A DNA stretch of 33,974 nucleotides from contig CAZSJY010000017.1 in NCBI GenBank assembly GCA_964607375.1, positions 1 through 33,974 on the forward strand, given 5' to 3'. The notes below the pieces were generated by a model. It was not told the DNA's origin. It saw only the letters and a list, made by a program, of their open reading frames with translations, and searched no databases. Source of the DNA: JACNLC01 sp964607375. Its GTDB lineage: Bacteria; Fidelibacterota; Marinisomatia; SCGC-AAA003-L08; JACNLC01. Positions 8,630 through 17,148 of the stretch are shown here, in pieces. Position numbers and translations under genes: made by a program. Positions within the stretch are counted from its first letter, which is position 1. Each line of letters starts with the position of its first letter.

Positions 8630-10201
8630 ATGGATAATAATTTTGACAAAAGAGGAAAAATTCTTTGGGCAGATGATGAAATTGATCTTCTGAAACCTCA
8701 TATTCTATTTCTAGAGAAGAAAGGCTATGAGGTTACACCAGTAAATTCAGGTGAGGATGCTCTTCATCAAATCAAGACGCAGTCATTTGATCTTGTATTA
8801 TTAGATGAAATGATGGATGGTCTAGATGGACTAACAACACTAAAATTAATCAAAGAAAACCATCCTACTCTTCCTGTTATAATGATAACTAAAAATGAAG
8901 AAGAATGGCTGATGGACGAAGCAATCGGCGCTCATATATCAAATTACTTAACTAAACCAGTTAATCCGAGTCAAATTCTATTAGCCTGTAAAGGCGTTTT
9001 AGAAACTGTTCAGATTCATAGTGATAGAGCAACAAAGGACTATTTGCAAGAATTTCAGAAAATTAGTTCTGATGTAATGAATGCTGATAGTATCGAGGAT
9101 TGGTACAAGATTAATAACACCTTAATAGAATGGTCTATCACTTTTGATAAATTTGGTGAACAAGGATTAAAACAAATACTTGAAGATCAATATATAGAAG
9201 CCAATAGAAGTTTTACTCAGTTCATAATTGCAAACTATAAGAATTGGATGCAAACTAAAGAAAAACCTGTATTTTCTCCTGAAATAGTAAAAAAAACAGT
9301 GAAACCAATCCTTCAAAACAATGAAAAAGTAATCTTACTGGTGATAGATTGTTTGAGATTGGATCAATGGAAAGCACTAACCGAATTGTTATCTCCCTAT
9401 TATAGAATAGAAACTGATCAATATTTATCAATTCTTCCTACAGCAACACCATACTCAAGAAACTCAATATTTAGTGGATTGTATCCTGATTCTATCCAAA
9501 TAAAATATAAGAACTTATGGAAAGAAATGTCTCAAGATGAAACAAGTATGAATAGATTTGAAGAAACATTTCTGAAGGATCAATTGAAGCGTTTAAACCT
9601 TCCTGATAAATCTGTTAATTACACAAAAGTAATCACCTACAATGATGGCAAAAAGTTGGAAAACAGAATTACAGATTATAAAAATACTGATTTGATGACC
9701 ATTGTTGTGAATTTTGTGGATATGCTAGGACACACTAGATCAGAATCCGATGTACTTAAAGAAATGTTACCTGATGAATCTGGTTATAGAAAAGCAGTTT
9801 GCTCTTGGTTTGAAAATGCATGGTTGCTAAATGTGATGAAAGAAATCAGTAGCTGGGATCATACGGTAATAATTACAAGCGATCATGGTACTACAAGAGT
9901 CAATAAACCTGTTAGTGTGAAAGCTGATAGACAAGCTTCAACAGGCGTTCGTTATAAATACGGAAGAAATGTAACAGTTTCAGAGAAATCATCTTTTTTT
10001 ATGAAAAATCCTGCTGAATTCCGACTCCCAAAAGATACTTCTACTACAAATTTCATTATAGCAAAGGATGATAGTTTTTTTGTATACCCAAATGACTACC
10101 ACCGTTTTGTAAAACGATTTCAAAATAGTTTTCAGCATGGAGGAATATCTTTAGATGAGATGATTATTCCTATTGCAAAACTGAACGGAAAGAAAAAATG
10201 A
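8630..10201 (+). CDS. porX: PorX-like response regulator with PglZ-type phosphatase domain
   Basis: A cytoplasmic protein of 523 residues. The receiver domain (about 10-128) has the acidic pair Asp15/Asp16, phospho-acceptor Asp59 (VLLDE), Thr87 and Lys109 (TKP). A helical linker follows (130-215), then a PglZ/alkaline-phosphatase-fold domain (about 230-515). Likely metal and catalytic residues are Asp240 (VIDCLRLDQW), Thr271 or Thr273 (PTATPYSR), Asp364/His368 (VDMLGH), Asp418/His419 (TSDHGT) and His503. This architecture is that of PorX, which in Bacteroidota controls the type IX secretion system and has nucleotide phosphodiesterase activity. No DNA-binding domain is present. Placement directly before tsaE, with a 4-base overlap, also matches Bacteroidota gene order as I recall it. 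The symbol indicates family; no type IX genes are in this window, so the target is unknown. Confidence 0.88.
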   Translation: MDNNFDKRGKILWADDEIDLLKPHILFLEKKGYEVTPVNSGEDALHQIKTQSFDLVLLDEMMDGLDGLTTLKLIKENHPTLPVIMITKNEEEWLMDEAIGAHISNYLTKPVNPSQILLACKGVLETVQIHSDRATKDYLQEFQKISSDVMNADSIEDWYKINNTLIEWSITFDKFGEQGLKQILEDQYIEANRSFTQFIIANYKNWMQTKEKPVFSPEIVKKTVKPILQNNEKVILLVIDCLRLDQWKALTELLSPYYRIETDQYLSILPTATPYSRNSIFSGLYPDSIQIKYKNLWKEMSQDETSMNRFEETFLKDQLKRLNLPDKSVNYTKVITYNDGKKLENRITDYKNTDLMTIVVNFVDMLGHTRSESDVLKEMLPDESGYRKAVCSWFENAWLLNVMKEISSWDHTVIITSDHGTTRVNKPVSVKADRQASTGVRYKYGRNVTVSEKSSFFMKNPAEFRLPKDTSTTNFIIAKDDSFFVYPNDYHRFVKRFQNSFQHGGISLDEMIIPIAKLNGKKK

Positions 10202-10641
10202 TTATCGGTTGGCACGGCAGAGAAACATATTCCACTAATGACACTATTTTACTTGGTGAAGAGTTAGCTAAATTTGTTCAATCTGGGGATGTATTTGCAC
10301 TTGAAGGAGATTTAGCTTCTGGAAAAACTACATTTATGAAAGGAGTTGCACGAGGATTGGGTTTTAATGGAGAAGTTACATCTCCAACATTTACTATGGT
10401 GAATGAATACGAAGGCAATCCAAAAATTATTCATATTGATTGTTACCGTGAGAATAATATCAAAAGATGGATTCAGTTAGGAATTAATGAGTATTTTGAT
10501 GAAAATAATGTAGTGTTTATTGAATGGGCTGAGCTTATTAAACCTCTACTACCAACAAATATTATTTTGATTAAATTTGTAAATATTTGTGAAAATACAC
10601 ATCGGATTGATTTAGTAAAAATCAATGAGGTAACAAAATGA
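10198..10641 (+). CDS. tsaE: tRNA threonylcarbamoyladenosine biosynthesis ATPase TsaE
   Basis: TsaE is the ATPase that, with TsaB and TsaD, transfers the threonylcarbamoyl group to A37 of ANN-decoding tRNAs. The 147-residue length is normal. The Walker A motif is GDLASGKTTF (about 38-47), followed by the conserved SPTFTMVNEY segment, HIDCYR (where most homologues have HxDxYR) and IEWAE near residue 105. The ATG overlaps the stop of the porX-like gene (ATGA), and its own stop overlaps tsaB in the same way, so translation is probably coupled. Confidence 0.95.
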   Translation: MIIGWHGRETYSTNDTILLGEELAKFVQSGDVFALEGDLASGKTTFMKGVARGLGFNGEVTSPTFTMVNEYEGNPKIIHIDCYRENNIKRWIQLGINEYFDENNVVFIEWAELIKPLLPTNIILIKFVNICENTHRIDLVKINEVTK

Positions 10642-11246
10642 ATATTCTTGCACTTGAAACCTCTACAAATGTGTGTAGTGTTGCACTTTTTAAAAACAGT
10701 AAATTGACTGAAATACGTGAAACTGACGAAGCAAGAATACACTCAAAGAAATTACCAATTTTTATAAATGAAATACTTCAGACAACTGAATTATCTCCAA
10801 ATACATTAGACGGTATTGCAGTATCTGCTGGTCCTGGATCTTACACAGGACTGAGGATTGGGATGAGTATTGCAAAAGGTTTGGCATATTCATCTGATTT
10901 ACCTATTATTCCGATTAATACGCTACAGAGCTTAGATAAACAAGTTGCTGAAAAATCTGAACATTGGATTGCTATTTATTCTCATAAAAATTTAGTTTTT
11001 GCACAGAAATTTTGTAATCAAAGAAATATATCAGAACCGAATTGTATCCCATTTGATGAATTAAGTAATATTCCTGTTTTTGGTTACGGGATTTCAAAAT
11101 ATATTACACTAGTGAATTATACTGAAATATTACCTTCTTCAAGATTTATTGGAGAAATTGCTATAGAGAATTTTACCAGATTAAAAGAAGAGGATATAAA
11201 TTCAGTAAGACCTTTTTATTTAACTGAATTTAATTTAACAAAATAG
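10638..11246 (+). CDS. tsaB: tRNA threonylcarbamoyladenosine biosynthesis protein TsaB
   Basis: TsaB is an ASKHA-fold partner of TsaD in t6A synthesis. The N-terminus MNILALETSTNVCSVAL and the GPGSYTGLRIGMSIAKGLA motif (about 65-83) are diagnostic. At 202 residues it is a little shorter than E. coli TsaB (231). The second half is poorly conserved, as usual for the family. It lies between tsaE and rimI in overlapping or closely spaced order. The catalytic partner tsaD is not in this window, so the complex must be completed from elsewhere. Confidence 0.94.
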   Translation: MNILALETSTNVCSVALFKNSKLTEIRETDEARIHSKKLPIFINEILQTTELSPNTLDGIAVSAGPGSYTGLRIGMSIAKGLAYSSDLPIIPINTLQSLDKQVAEKSEHWIAIYSHKNLVFAQKFCNQRNISEPNCIPFDELSNIPVFGYGISKYITLVNYTEILPSSRFIGEIAIENFTRLKEEDINSVRPFYLTEFNLTK

Positions 11247-11251
11247 TTGTT

Positions 11252-11695
11252 ATGATAAAAAAAGCAACATTTGATCATCTTGATGAAATCATTGAGATTG
11301 AAAATTCTTCTTTTGATAGACCTTGGTCTGTGATTCACTTTCGAAGTGATTTGGATAAAGAAGAAATTTCAAGAAACTGGGTATATTTAGAAAACAAGCA
11401 AGTACTTGGATATGCTTTTGGTTGGTTAATTGAAAATGAATACCACCTTAATAATATTGCTGTAAAAGCAGAATTTAGGAGTAAAGGCATTGCTTCTAAT
11501 TTGTTAGATTTTATTATTACAGATTTAATAAATCTCAATGCAGATACAATAATGTTAGAAGTTAGTGCTAATAATTTACTTGCACGAAAATTGTACGAGG
11601 CAAAAGGGCTTATTCCTATTGGAGCTCGTAAAGATTACTACACCAAAGGCGACGATGCCGTATTGTATATTTTGGAGTTAATGAATAATGACTGA
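11252..11695 (+). CDS. rimI: RimI-type ribosomal protein S18 alanine N-acetyltransferase
   Basis: A 147-residue GNAT acetyltransferase. The acetyl-CoA-binding motif A is at about 70-85 (AVKAEFRSKGIASNLL, with R-x-x-G-x-A), preceded by HLNNIAV and followed by the EVSANNLLARKLYEAKG segment, which is typical of RimI (residue pattern E-V-x-x-x-N-x-x-A-x-x-L-Y). RimI acetylates the N-terminal Ala of ribosomal protein S18 in E. coli. The position directly after tsaB is the classical order. The stop overlaps the accD start by 8 bases. Other GNAT substrates cannot be excluded. Confidence 0.88.
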   Translation: MIKKATFDHLDEIIEIENSSFDRPWSVIHFRSDLDKEEISRNWVYLENKQVLGYAFGWLIENEYHLNNIAVKAEFRSKGIASNLLDFIITDLINLNADTIMLEVSANNLLARKLYEAKGLIPIGARKDYYTKGDDAVLYILELMNND

Positions 11696-12566
11696 ATGGT
11701 TCAGGAGATCAGCGGATAAGATTAAAACCTCAGATAAACGAGATACTGCAGAAGGATTGTGGGTAAAATGCCCTAGGTGTACTCAGGTTGTTTACAAACG
11801 GGAATTGGAAAAAAACTATCATGTTTGTATCTCTTGTTCACACCATTTTAGAATAAATAGTTCTGCTTATCTAAAATTATTAATTGATGATATACAATAC
11901 CATGGGATAGCAGAAAATGTTCGTTCTATTGATCCACTTTCTTTTCAAGGTGAGAAAAAATATATAGATCAATTAAAAACAGCTCAAACCAAAACTGGTT
12001 TGAATGAAGCAGTGAGAGTTATTGTTGGAAAAATAAATGGTTTTGAAACAGTGATTGCTATTATGGATTTCTCGTATATTGGTGGGAGTATGGGCTCGGT
12101 AGTTGGTGAAAAAATCAGCCGAGCAATTGACCACGCTAGAAAAAGGAAACAACCACTTATCATAATAACATCATCTGGTGGAGCGAGAATGCAAGAAGGT
12201 GCTTACAGTCTGATGCAAATGGCTAAAACCAGTGCAAAGTTAGCACAATTTTCAAAGGAAAATGGACTGTATATTACTATTTTGACTGATCCAACCACAG
12301 GTGGAACATCAGCTAGTTTCGCAATGCTAGGTGATATTATTCTAGCTGAACCGAATGCTCTCATTGGATTTGCAGGAGCTAGAGTTATAAAACAAACTAT
12401 TGGCGAGGATCTTCCAGAGGGATTTCAAAGAGCAGAATTTTTGTTGGAAAAAGGTTTTGTAGATCACATTGTACATAGAAGAGATTTGAAAAATACAATA
12501 ACTCAAATATTTCAATTTTTTGGCATAGAAAAATCTCGACATTCAAAAGAAATGGAGATTGAATAG
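11688..12566 (+). CDS. accD: acetyl-CoA carboxylase carboxyltransferase subunit beta
   Basis: AccD forms, with AccA, the carboxyltransferase that makes malonyl-CoA for fatty-acid synthesis. The N-terminal zinc ribbon has Cys28, Cys31, Cys47 and Cys50. The crotonase-like core contains the conserved SSGGARMQEGAYSLMQMAK segment at about 163-181, TDPTTGGTSASFA near 203-215 and GFAGARVI near 230-237. At 292 residues the length is normal. The gene overlaps rimI by 8 bases. accA is not in the window. The C-terminus after about 280 is short and basic, as in many homologues. Confidence 0.96.
   Translation: MTEWFRRSADKIKTSDKRDTAEGLWVKCPRCTQVVYKRELEKNYHVCISCSHHFRINSSAYLKLLIDDIQYHGIAENVRSIDPLSFQGEKKYIDQLKTAQTKTGLNEAVRVIVGKINGFETVIAIMDFSYIGGSMGSVVGEKISRAIDHARKRKQPLIIITSSGGARMQEGAYSLMQMAKTSAKLAQFSKENGLYITILTDPTTGGTSASFAMLGDIILAEPNALIGFAGARVIKQTIGEDLPEGFQRAEFLLEKGFVDHIVHRRDLKNTITQIFQFFGIEKSRHSKEMEIE
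12553..12557 (+). promoter_or_regulatory. ribosome binding site deciding the guaA start
   Basis: TGGAG lies 10 bases before the ATG at 12568, inside the end of accD. A TTG at 12559 in the same frame would put the start within the spacer of this site, so the ATG is preferred. Confidence 0.5.
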
Positions 12567-12567
12567 A

Positions 12568-14115
12568 ATGGAACTTTCTACGCAAACAGTAGCAGTATTA
12601 GATTTTGGTTCACAATATACACAACTCATAGCTCGACGAGTTCGAGAGCAGCATGTATACTCAGAGATTTTTCCTTACAATATTACACTTTCTGAATTGA
12701 TAGAGAAAAATGTACAAGCTATTATTTTATCAGGTGGTCCAGCTAGTGTTTATGAAAAAAAATCACCTAAGTTAAATTTAGATATCATAAATAGTGAAAT
12801 TCCAATATTAGGAATTTGCTATGGTCTTCAATTACTGATTGGTAATTCCGGTGGTAAAGTTCATTCAAAAGGTAGAGGTGAATACGGCTATGCTAAAGTC
12901 CACAAAGTACTTGAGAACCCACTATTTAGTAATGTTTCTGGGAATACTCAAGTTTGGATGAGTCACGGAGATGAAGTTGACAGTATAAAAACACCTTGGG
13001 AAGTAATAGCTCGTTCATCAAACAATGTTATAGCAGCTCTCCAACATAAAACCAAGTCTCAGTTTGGAGTTCAGTTCCATCCTGAAGTTATTCATACTGT
13101 TGAAGGTCAAACAATTTTATCTAATTTCCTTTTCAAAATTTCGCATTGTAATCCAGATTGGACACCATCCAATTTTATTAATGAAACTATAGATAAGATT
13201 AGAGAAAAAGTAGGTAAAAGAAAAGTAATTACAGGACTAAGTGGAGGAGTAGACTCTTCGGTTGTTGGAACTCTCTTGCATAAAGCTATTGGAGAACAAT
13301 CTACTTGTGTTTTTATTGATCATGGATTGTTAAGGAAGAATGAAGTTGACCAAGTGATGGGTACGCTAAAAGATGGATTGGGCTTGAAGATCCATTGCCA
13401 CGATTATTCAGAGAAATTCTTATCAAAACTAAAAGGGATTACAGAACCAGAAAAAAAGAGGAAAATAATTGGTGAAGAATTTATTCGTGCTTTTGAAGAG
13501 GTATCCGATTCTTTAGGTGATGTTGATTTTCTTGCTCAAGGTACTCTATATCCTGATATTATTGAATCTGGAGGAAATGTAGATTGTTCTGCTGTAACTA
13601 TTAAATCCCATCACAATGTTGGTGGCTTGCCCGATGATATGCAATTTGATTTGATAGAACCCATCAAAGATTTGTTTAAGGATGAGGTCAGAGAAGTAGG
13701 AAGAGAACTTGGTCTTCCTGACTTTGTACTGGATCGCCATCCATTTCCTGGACCAGGGTTAGCGGTTAGGATTTTAGGAGAAATCACAGAAGAGAGAACT
13801 AAAATTCTACAGGAAGCAGATAGTATTTTCATCGAAGTTTTAAAAGAGACTGGAGAGTATCAAAATATCTGGCAAGCTTTTGCCGTTTTGATTCCCGTAA
13901 AAACTGTTGGTGTAATGGGTGATGCTAGAACTTATGAAAATCTTATAGGACTTCGTGCTGTTACTAGTTTAGATGGCATGACTGCAGATTGGTACAAATT
14001 ACCGTACAATGTTCTTGGTAAAGTATCTAGTAAAATTGTGAATGAGGTTAAAGGTGTAAATCGAGTAGTCTATGATGTAACTGCAAAACCACCTGGTACA
14101 ATAGAATGGGAATAA
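12568..14115 (+). CDS. guaA: GMP synthase (glutamine-hydrolysing)
   Basis: GuaA converts XMP to GMP using glutamine and ATP, the last step of guanine nucleotide synthesis. The 515-residue protein has a class I glutamine amidotransferase domain (about 8-195) with catalytic Cys84 (GICYGLQ), His171 and Glu173 (FHPEV), an ATP pyrophosphatase domain with the PP-loop SGGVDSS at about 225-231, and the C-terminal dimerisation domain ending KPPGTIEWE. The ATG at 12568 is chosen over an in-frame TTG at 12559, since it gives the normal N-terminus and better spacing. It is one base after the accD stop, so it is likely the last gene of the unit that begins with the PorX-like gene. Confidence 0.97.
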   Translation: MELSTQTVAVLDFGSQYTQLIARRVREQHVYSEIFPYNITLSELIEKNVQAIILSGGPASVYEKKSPKLNLDIINSEIPILGICYGLQLLIGNSGGKVHSKGRGEYGYAKVHKVLENPLFSNVSGNTQVWMSHGDEVDSIKTPWEVIARSSNNVIAALQHKTKSQFGVQFHPEVIHTVEGQTILSNFLFKISHCNPDWTPSNFINETIDKIREKVGKRKVITGLSGGVDSSVVGTLLHKAIGEQSTCVFIDHGLLRKNEVDQVMGTLKDGLGLKIHCHDYSEKFLSKLKGITEPEKKRKIIGEEFIRAFEEVSDSLGDVDFLAQGTLYPDIIESGGNVDCSAVTIKSHHNVGGLPDDMQFDLIEPIKDLFKDEVREVGRELGLPDFVLDRHPFPGPGLAVRILGEITEERTKILQEADSIFIEVLKETGEYQNIWQAFAVLIPVKTVGVMGDARTYENLIGLRAVTSLDGMTADWYKLPYNVLGKVSSKIVNEVKGVNRVVYDVTAKPPGTIEWE

Positions 14116-14207
14116 CGAGAATCAAAGATTGTGAATCGTAAATTGAAATGAAACAGAGTTAAATGTTGCACTTAATACTTGAATATAAGTTTAATAAAAA
14201 GCATTAA

Positions 14208-14213
14208 AAGGAA
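14208..14213 (+). promoter_or_regulatory. ribosome binding site of glmS
   Basis: AAGGAA lies 8 bases before the glmS ATG. The 106-base gap upstream shows no glmS ribozyme-like structure that I can recognise. TTGCAC at 14166-14171 could be a -35 element, but no well-spaced -10 is obvious. Confidence 0.5.
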
Positions 14214-14221
14214 AGTTAGTT

Positions 14222-16057
14222 ATGTGTGGAATCGTAGGATATATTGGAGATAGAAAAGCAACAGATGTAATCATCAAAGGATTACGGAGATTAGAATATC
14301 GTGGCTATGATTCAGCTGGAATTGCTATTTTAAATCAAGATAAGATTTCTTTAACAAAATGTGAGGGTAAAGTTAATAATCTTGAGAGTTTGTTAGATGA
14401 TAAAAACACAATTGGATCAATGGGTTTAGGACATACTAGGTGGGCTACCCATGGTTTTCCAAATGATATAAATGCACATCCACACCAAGATAACTCAGGG
14501 AAGTTTACATTAGTTCATAATGGAATTATTGAGAATTACTCTACACTTAGACAACTTCTTAAAGATAACGGTATTAATTGTAAAACAGAAACAGATACAG
14601 AAGTTTTAGTACAGTTTATAGGATATCTATATAAAAAGGATCATTTATATTTTGCTGAAGCTGTCCGATTGGCACTAAACAAAGTTATTGGAGCTTATGG
14701 AATAGTTGTTCTTTGTGAAGACGAACCAGAGAAAATTATCGCAGCAAGATTTGGAAGTCCATTAGTTTTAGGTATAGGTAAAGATGAGATGTTTGTGGCT
14801 TCTGATACATCACCAATAATCGAATATACACGAAATATTATATATCTTGCTGAAGGCGAACTTGCTGTGATTGAGAAGAGTGATTATGAAGTTAGAAATA
14901 TCCATAAAAATCACATAGTAAACAAAGAAATTGAAAAGATTGAGTATTCACTAGAACAAATTGAAAAAGGTGGATACGAACATTTTATGTTAAAAGAAAT
15001 TATTGAACAACCAAAATCAGTTTCTGATGCTCTAAGGGGTAGAATCAATTATCATGACGGATTAGTAATATTGGGTGGTATTAGTGATTTTACACAAAAT
15101 ATTTTGGATGCAAAACAAATCTTCATAACTGCTTGTGGCACTTCGTGGCATGCTGCTTTGATTGGTGGTTTTTTAATAGAGGAATTGCTTCATAAATCAG
15201 TTAAAGTAGAGTACGCGTCTGAGTTTAGATATCGAAGGACAACTATCGATTCTGAATCTGTTATGTTTGCTATTAGTCAATCCGGAGAGACTGCTGACAC
15301 ATTAGCTGCAATCAAAAAAGCCAAAGATTTGGGTGCATTAACTTTGGGTATTGTAAATGTTGTTGGGAGTTCAATTGCGAGGGAAACTGACGGCGGAGTT
15401 TACATCCATGCTGGTCCGGAAATTGGAGTTGCATCCACGAAAGCGTTTACTTCTCAGGTGACAGTATTGAGTTTAATTGCATCTTATTTGGCACAAAAAG
15501 CTGGTAAAGATAGAGTAAAAATCCAAACCTTGTTGGATGGATGTAAATCTGTTTCAGGTAAAATTAACTCAGTGCTAAAATTATCAGACGATATTAAAAC
15601 TATTGCTGAGGACTTTCAAGATGCCAATAATTTTCTATATTTAGGAAGGGGATATCAATTTCCTGTTGCACTAGAAGGTGCACTTAAGCTGAAAGAAATA
15701 TCTTACATTCACGCTGAAGGGTATCCAGCTGCGGAAATGAAACACGGACCCATTGCGTTAATTGACAAAGAGTTGCCTGTTGTGTTCTTAGTAACGAACA
15801 ATCATTACGATAAAGTGCTATCCAATATTCGAGAAGTGAAATCCCGAGGTGGTAGAATTATTATAGTTTCATCTGTAGATAATGATGAGTTAAGAGAATA
15901 TTCTGACCATATCGTCCATATTCCACCAATACACAATTTACTAACTCCAATTTTAATGACTATACCGTTACAACTATTGGCATATCATATTGCAGTATTA
16001 AAAGGGTGCGATGTGGACCAACCAAGGAATCTTGCTAAGTCGGTTACTGTGGAGTAG
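14222..16057 (+). CDS. glmS: glutamine-fructose-6-phosphate aminotransferase (isomerising)
   Basis: GlmS makes glucosamine-6-phosphate, the first step to UDP-GlcNAc for peptidoglycan and surface glycans. The 611-residue length is typical. The N-terminal nucleophile Cys2 follows the initiator Met (MCGIVGYIG), and the glutaminase domain covers about 2-225 with HTRWATHG and HNGIIENY. The two SIS sugar-isomerase domains (about 290-420 and 460-600) contain CGTSWHAA (305-312) and SQSGETADT (353-361). The C-terminus DQPRNLAKSVTVE carries the catalytic Lys606. The gene has its own 5' gap on both sides and may be a single transcription unit. It would supply amino sugar for the glycan genes downstream. 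Confidence 0.97.
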   Translation: MCGIVGYIGDRKATDVIIKGLRRLEYRGYDSAGIAILNQDKISLTKCEGKVNNLESLLDDKNTIGSMGLGHTRWATHGFPNDINAHPHQDNSGKFTLVHNGIIENYSTLRQLLKDNGINCKTETDTEVLVQFIGYLYKKDHLYFAEAVRLALNKVIGAYGIVVLCEDEPEKIIAARFGSPLVLGIGKDEMFVASDTSPIIEYTRNIIYLAEGELAVIEKSDYEVRNIHKNHIVNKEIEKIEYSLEQIEKGGYEHFMLKEIIEQPKSVSDALRGRINYHDGLVILGGISDFTQNILDAKQIFITACGTSWHAALIGGFLIEELLHKSVKVEYASEFRYRRTTIDSESVMFAISQSGETADTLAAIKKAKDLGALTLGIVNVVGSSIARETDGGVYIHAGPEIGVASTKAFTSQVTVLSLIASYLAQKAGKDRVKIQTLLDGCKSVSGKINSVLKLSDDIKTIAEDFQDANNFLYLGRGYQFPVALEGALKLKEISYIHAEGYPAAEMKHGPIALIDKELPVVFLVTNNHYDKVLSNIREVKSRGGRIIIVSSVDNDELREYSDHIVHIPPIHNLLTPILMTIPLQLLAYHIAVLKGCDVDQPRNLAKSVTVE

Positions 16058-16305
16058 AGAAACAAGGTTATTACCGTTTCCCTCATTTTACACTTGTGCA
16101 CTTCCTACATTTTATCTGACACCCCAAGAGAGGTAAATTACCAATCAGAAAGGTGTAGTAAATGGAACCAAGAAAACGTCGCACTTAGCGTGAATTGAAG
16201 GTATTAAGGTTGATATCTGAATTAATCAGACGAAAACATACTAGTTCAATTACATAACTTGTTCTATTGTATTATAAAAATGGAAATTTAGGAAAGAGAA
16301 ACAAA
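16058..16305 (+). other. intergenic region between glmS and the LOG gene
   Basis: About 250 bases without a convincing gene. A weak hairpin follows glmS: GAAAC (16059-16063) and GTTTC (16076-16080) enclose a GGT/ACC inner stem, but the T-run after it is poor. A short reading frame beginning ATGGAACC ends after eight codons. I see no tRNA. It most likely holds the promoter for the 16306 gene. Confidence 0.4.
16290..16296 (+). promoter_or_regulatory. ribosome binding site that selects the start at 16306
   Basis: AGGAAAG lies 9 bases before the ATG at 16306. The longer reading frame would need a TTG at 16267 with no comparable site, so 16306 is preferred. Confidence 0.55.
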
Positions 16306-17118
16306 ATGAAGAAAAATAAAGAAAAACAACGATTTTATTATGACAGAGAATTTTTGAGCAGTCCTGCTTCTCGATCAATTCGTATTCAATCAGAATATTT
16401 AGGACCACAACAGAAGTTTGTCCAGAATCGTATAGAAGATACAATTGTATTTTTTGGTTCAGCAAGGTTTTTACCTAGAGATGAAGCACAAAAAGTATTA
16501 GATAATGCTCCATCAAATTTATCAAAAAAGGAGAAAAATACACTGAATCAAATCTACAAAATGAGTCGGTTTTATGAAGAAGCTAGAGAACTTGCCTACA
16601 AACTTACTAAATGGAGCAAAGGACTCAGCGATCACACACATCGCTATATAATTGCTTCAGGGGGAGGTCCTGGGATAATGGAAGCATCAAACCGTGGCGC
16701 ATCAGAAGCAGATGGGTTGTCCGTCGGATTGAATATCACTTTACCATTTGAGCAATCGGGGAATAAGTGGATATCAGATGAACTGAATATGCAATTCCAC
16801 TACTTCTTTATGAGAAAATTTTGGATGGCATATTTAGCCAAAGCTTTAGTTGTTTTCCCGGGTGGTTTTGGAACTCTTGACGAAGTGATGGAAATCCTGA
16901 CACTAATTCAAACCAGAAAAATGAAAAAAAAGATACCAATTGTACTTTTTGGAAAAGAGTTTTGGGACAAAGTAGTTAACTGGGACTATTTACTAGAAAT
17001 TGGAACGATTTCAGAAGATGATTTACAACTTTTCACTGTTTGCGATGATGTTAATTGTGCACTAGAAACCATTACAACATCCATTCAGGAGCATACGGAA
17101 GTAGAACCCAATTTTTGA
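16306..17118 (+). CDS. LOG-family (TIGR00730-type) nucleotide phosphoribohydrolase
   Basis: A 270-residue Rossmann-fold protein of the LOG/lysine-decarboxylase-like family, whose characterised members cleave the N-glycosidic bond of cytokinin or purine nucleoside 5'-monophosphates. Diagnostic motifs are ASGGGPGIMEASNRGASEA at about 116-134 and FPGGFGTLDEVMEI near 184-197 (the PGGxGTxxE motif with the catalytic Glu). The sequence is longer than the plant and short bacterial LOG proteins, with an extra N-terminal helical part (about 1-40), matching the long form seen in Bacteroidota and relatives. It is mis-annotated in many genomes as lysine decarboxylase. The substrate in this organism is unknown. 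It lies 30 bases before pgeF. Confidence 0.9.
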   Translation: MKKNKEKQRFYYDREFLSSPASRSIRIQSEYLGPQQKFVQNRIEDTIVFFGSARFLPRDEAQKVLDNAPSNLSKKEKNTLNQIYKMSRFYEEARELAYKLTKWSKGLSDHTHRYIIASGGGPGIMEASNRGASEADGLSVGLNITLPFEQSGNKWISDELNMQFHYFFMRKFWMAYLAKALVVFPGGFGTLDEVMEILTLIQTRKMKKKIPIVLFGKEFWDKVVNWDYLLEIGTISEDDLQLFTVCDDVNCALETITTSIQEHTEVEPNF

Positions 17119-17148
17119 CTTCAAACACTAATTTATTAAATCACAAGA

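Noticed and set aside
14116..14221. Possible glmS ribozyme before glmS.
   Set aside because: I cannot find the conserved ribozyme core or cleavage-site context; only about 106 bases are available.
16161..16187. ATG-started short frame in the glmS-LOG gap.
   Set aside because: It ends after eight codons; no sign of a leader-peptide attenuator.
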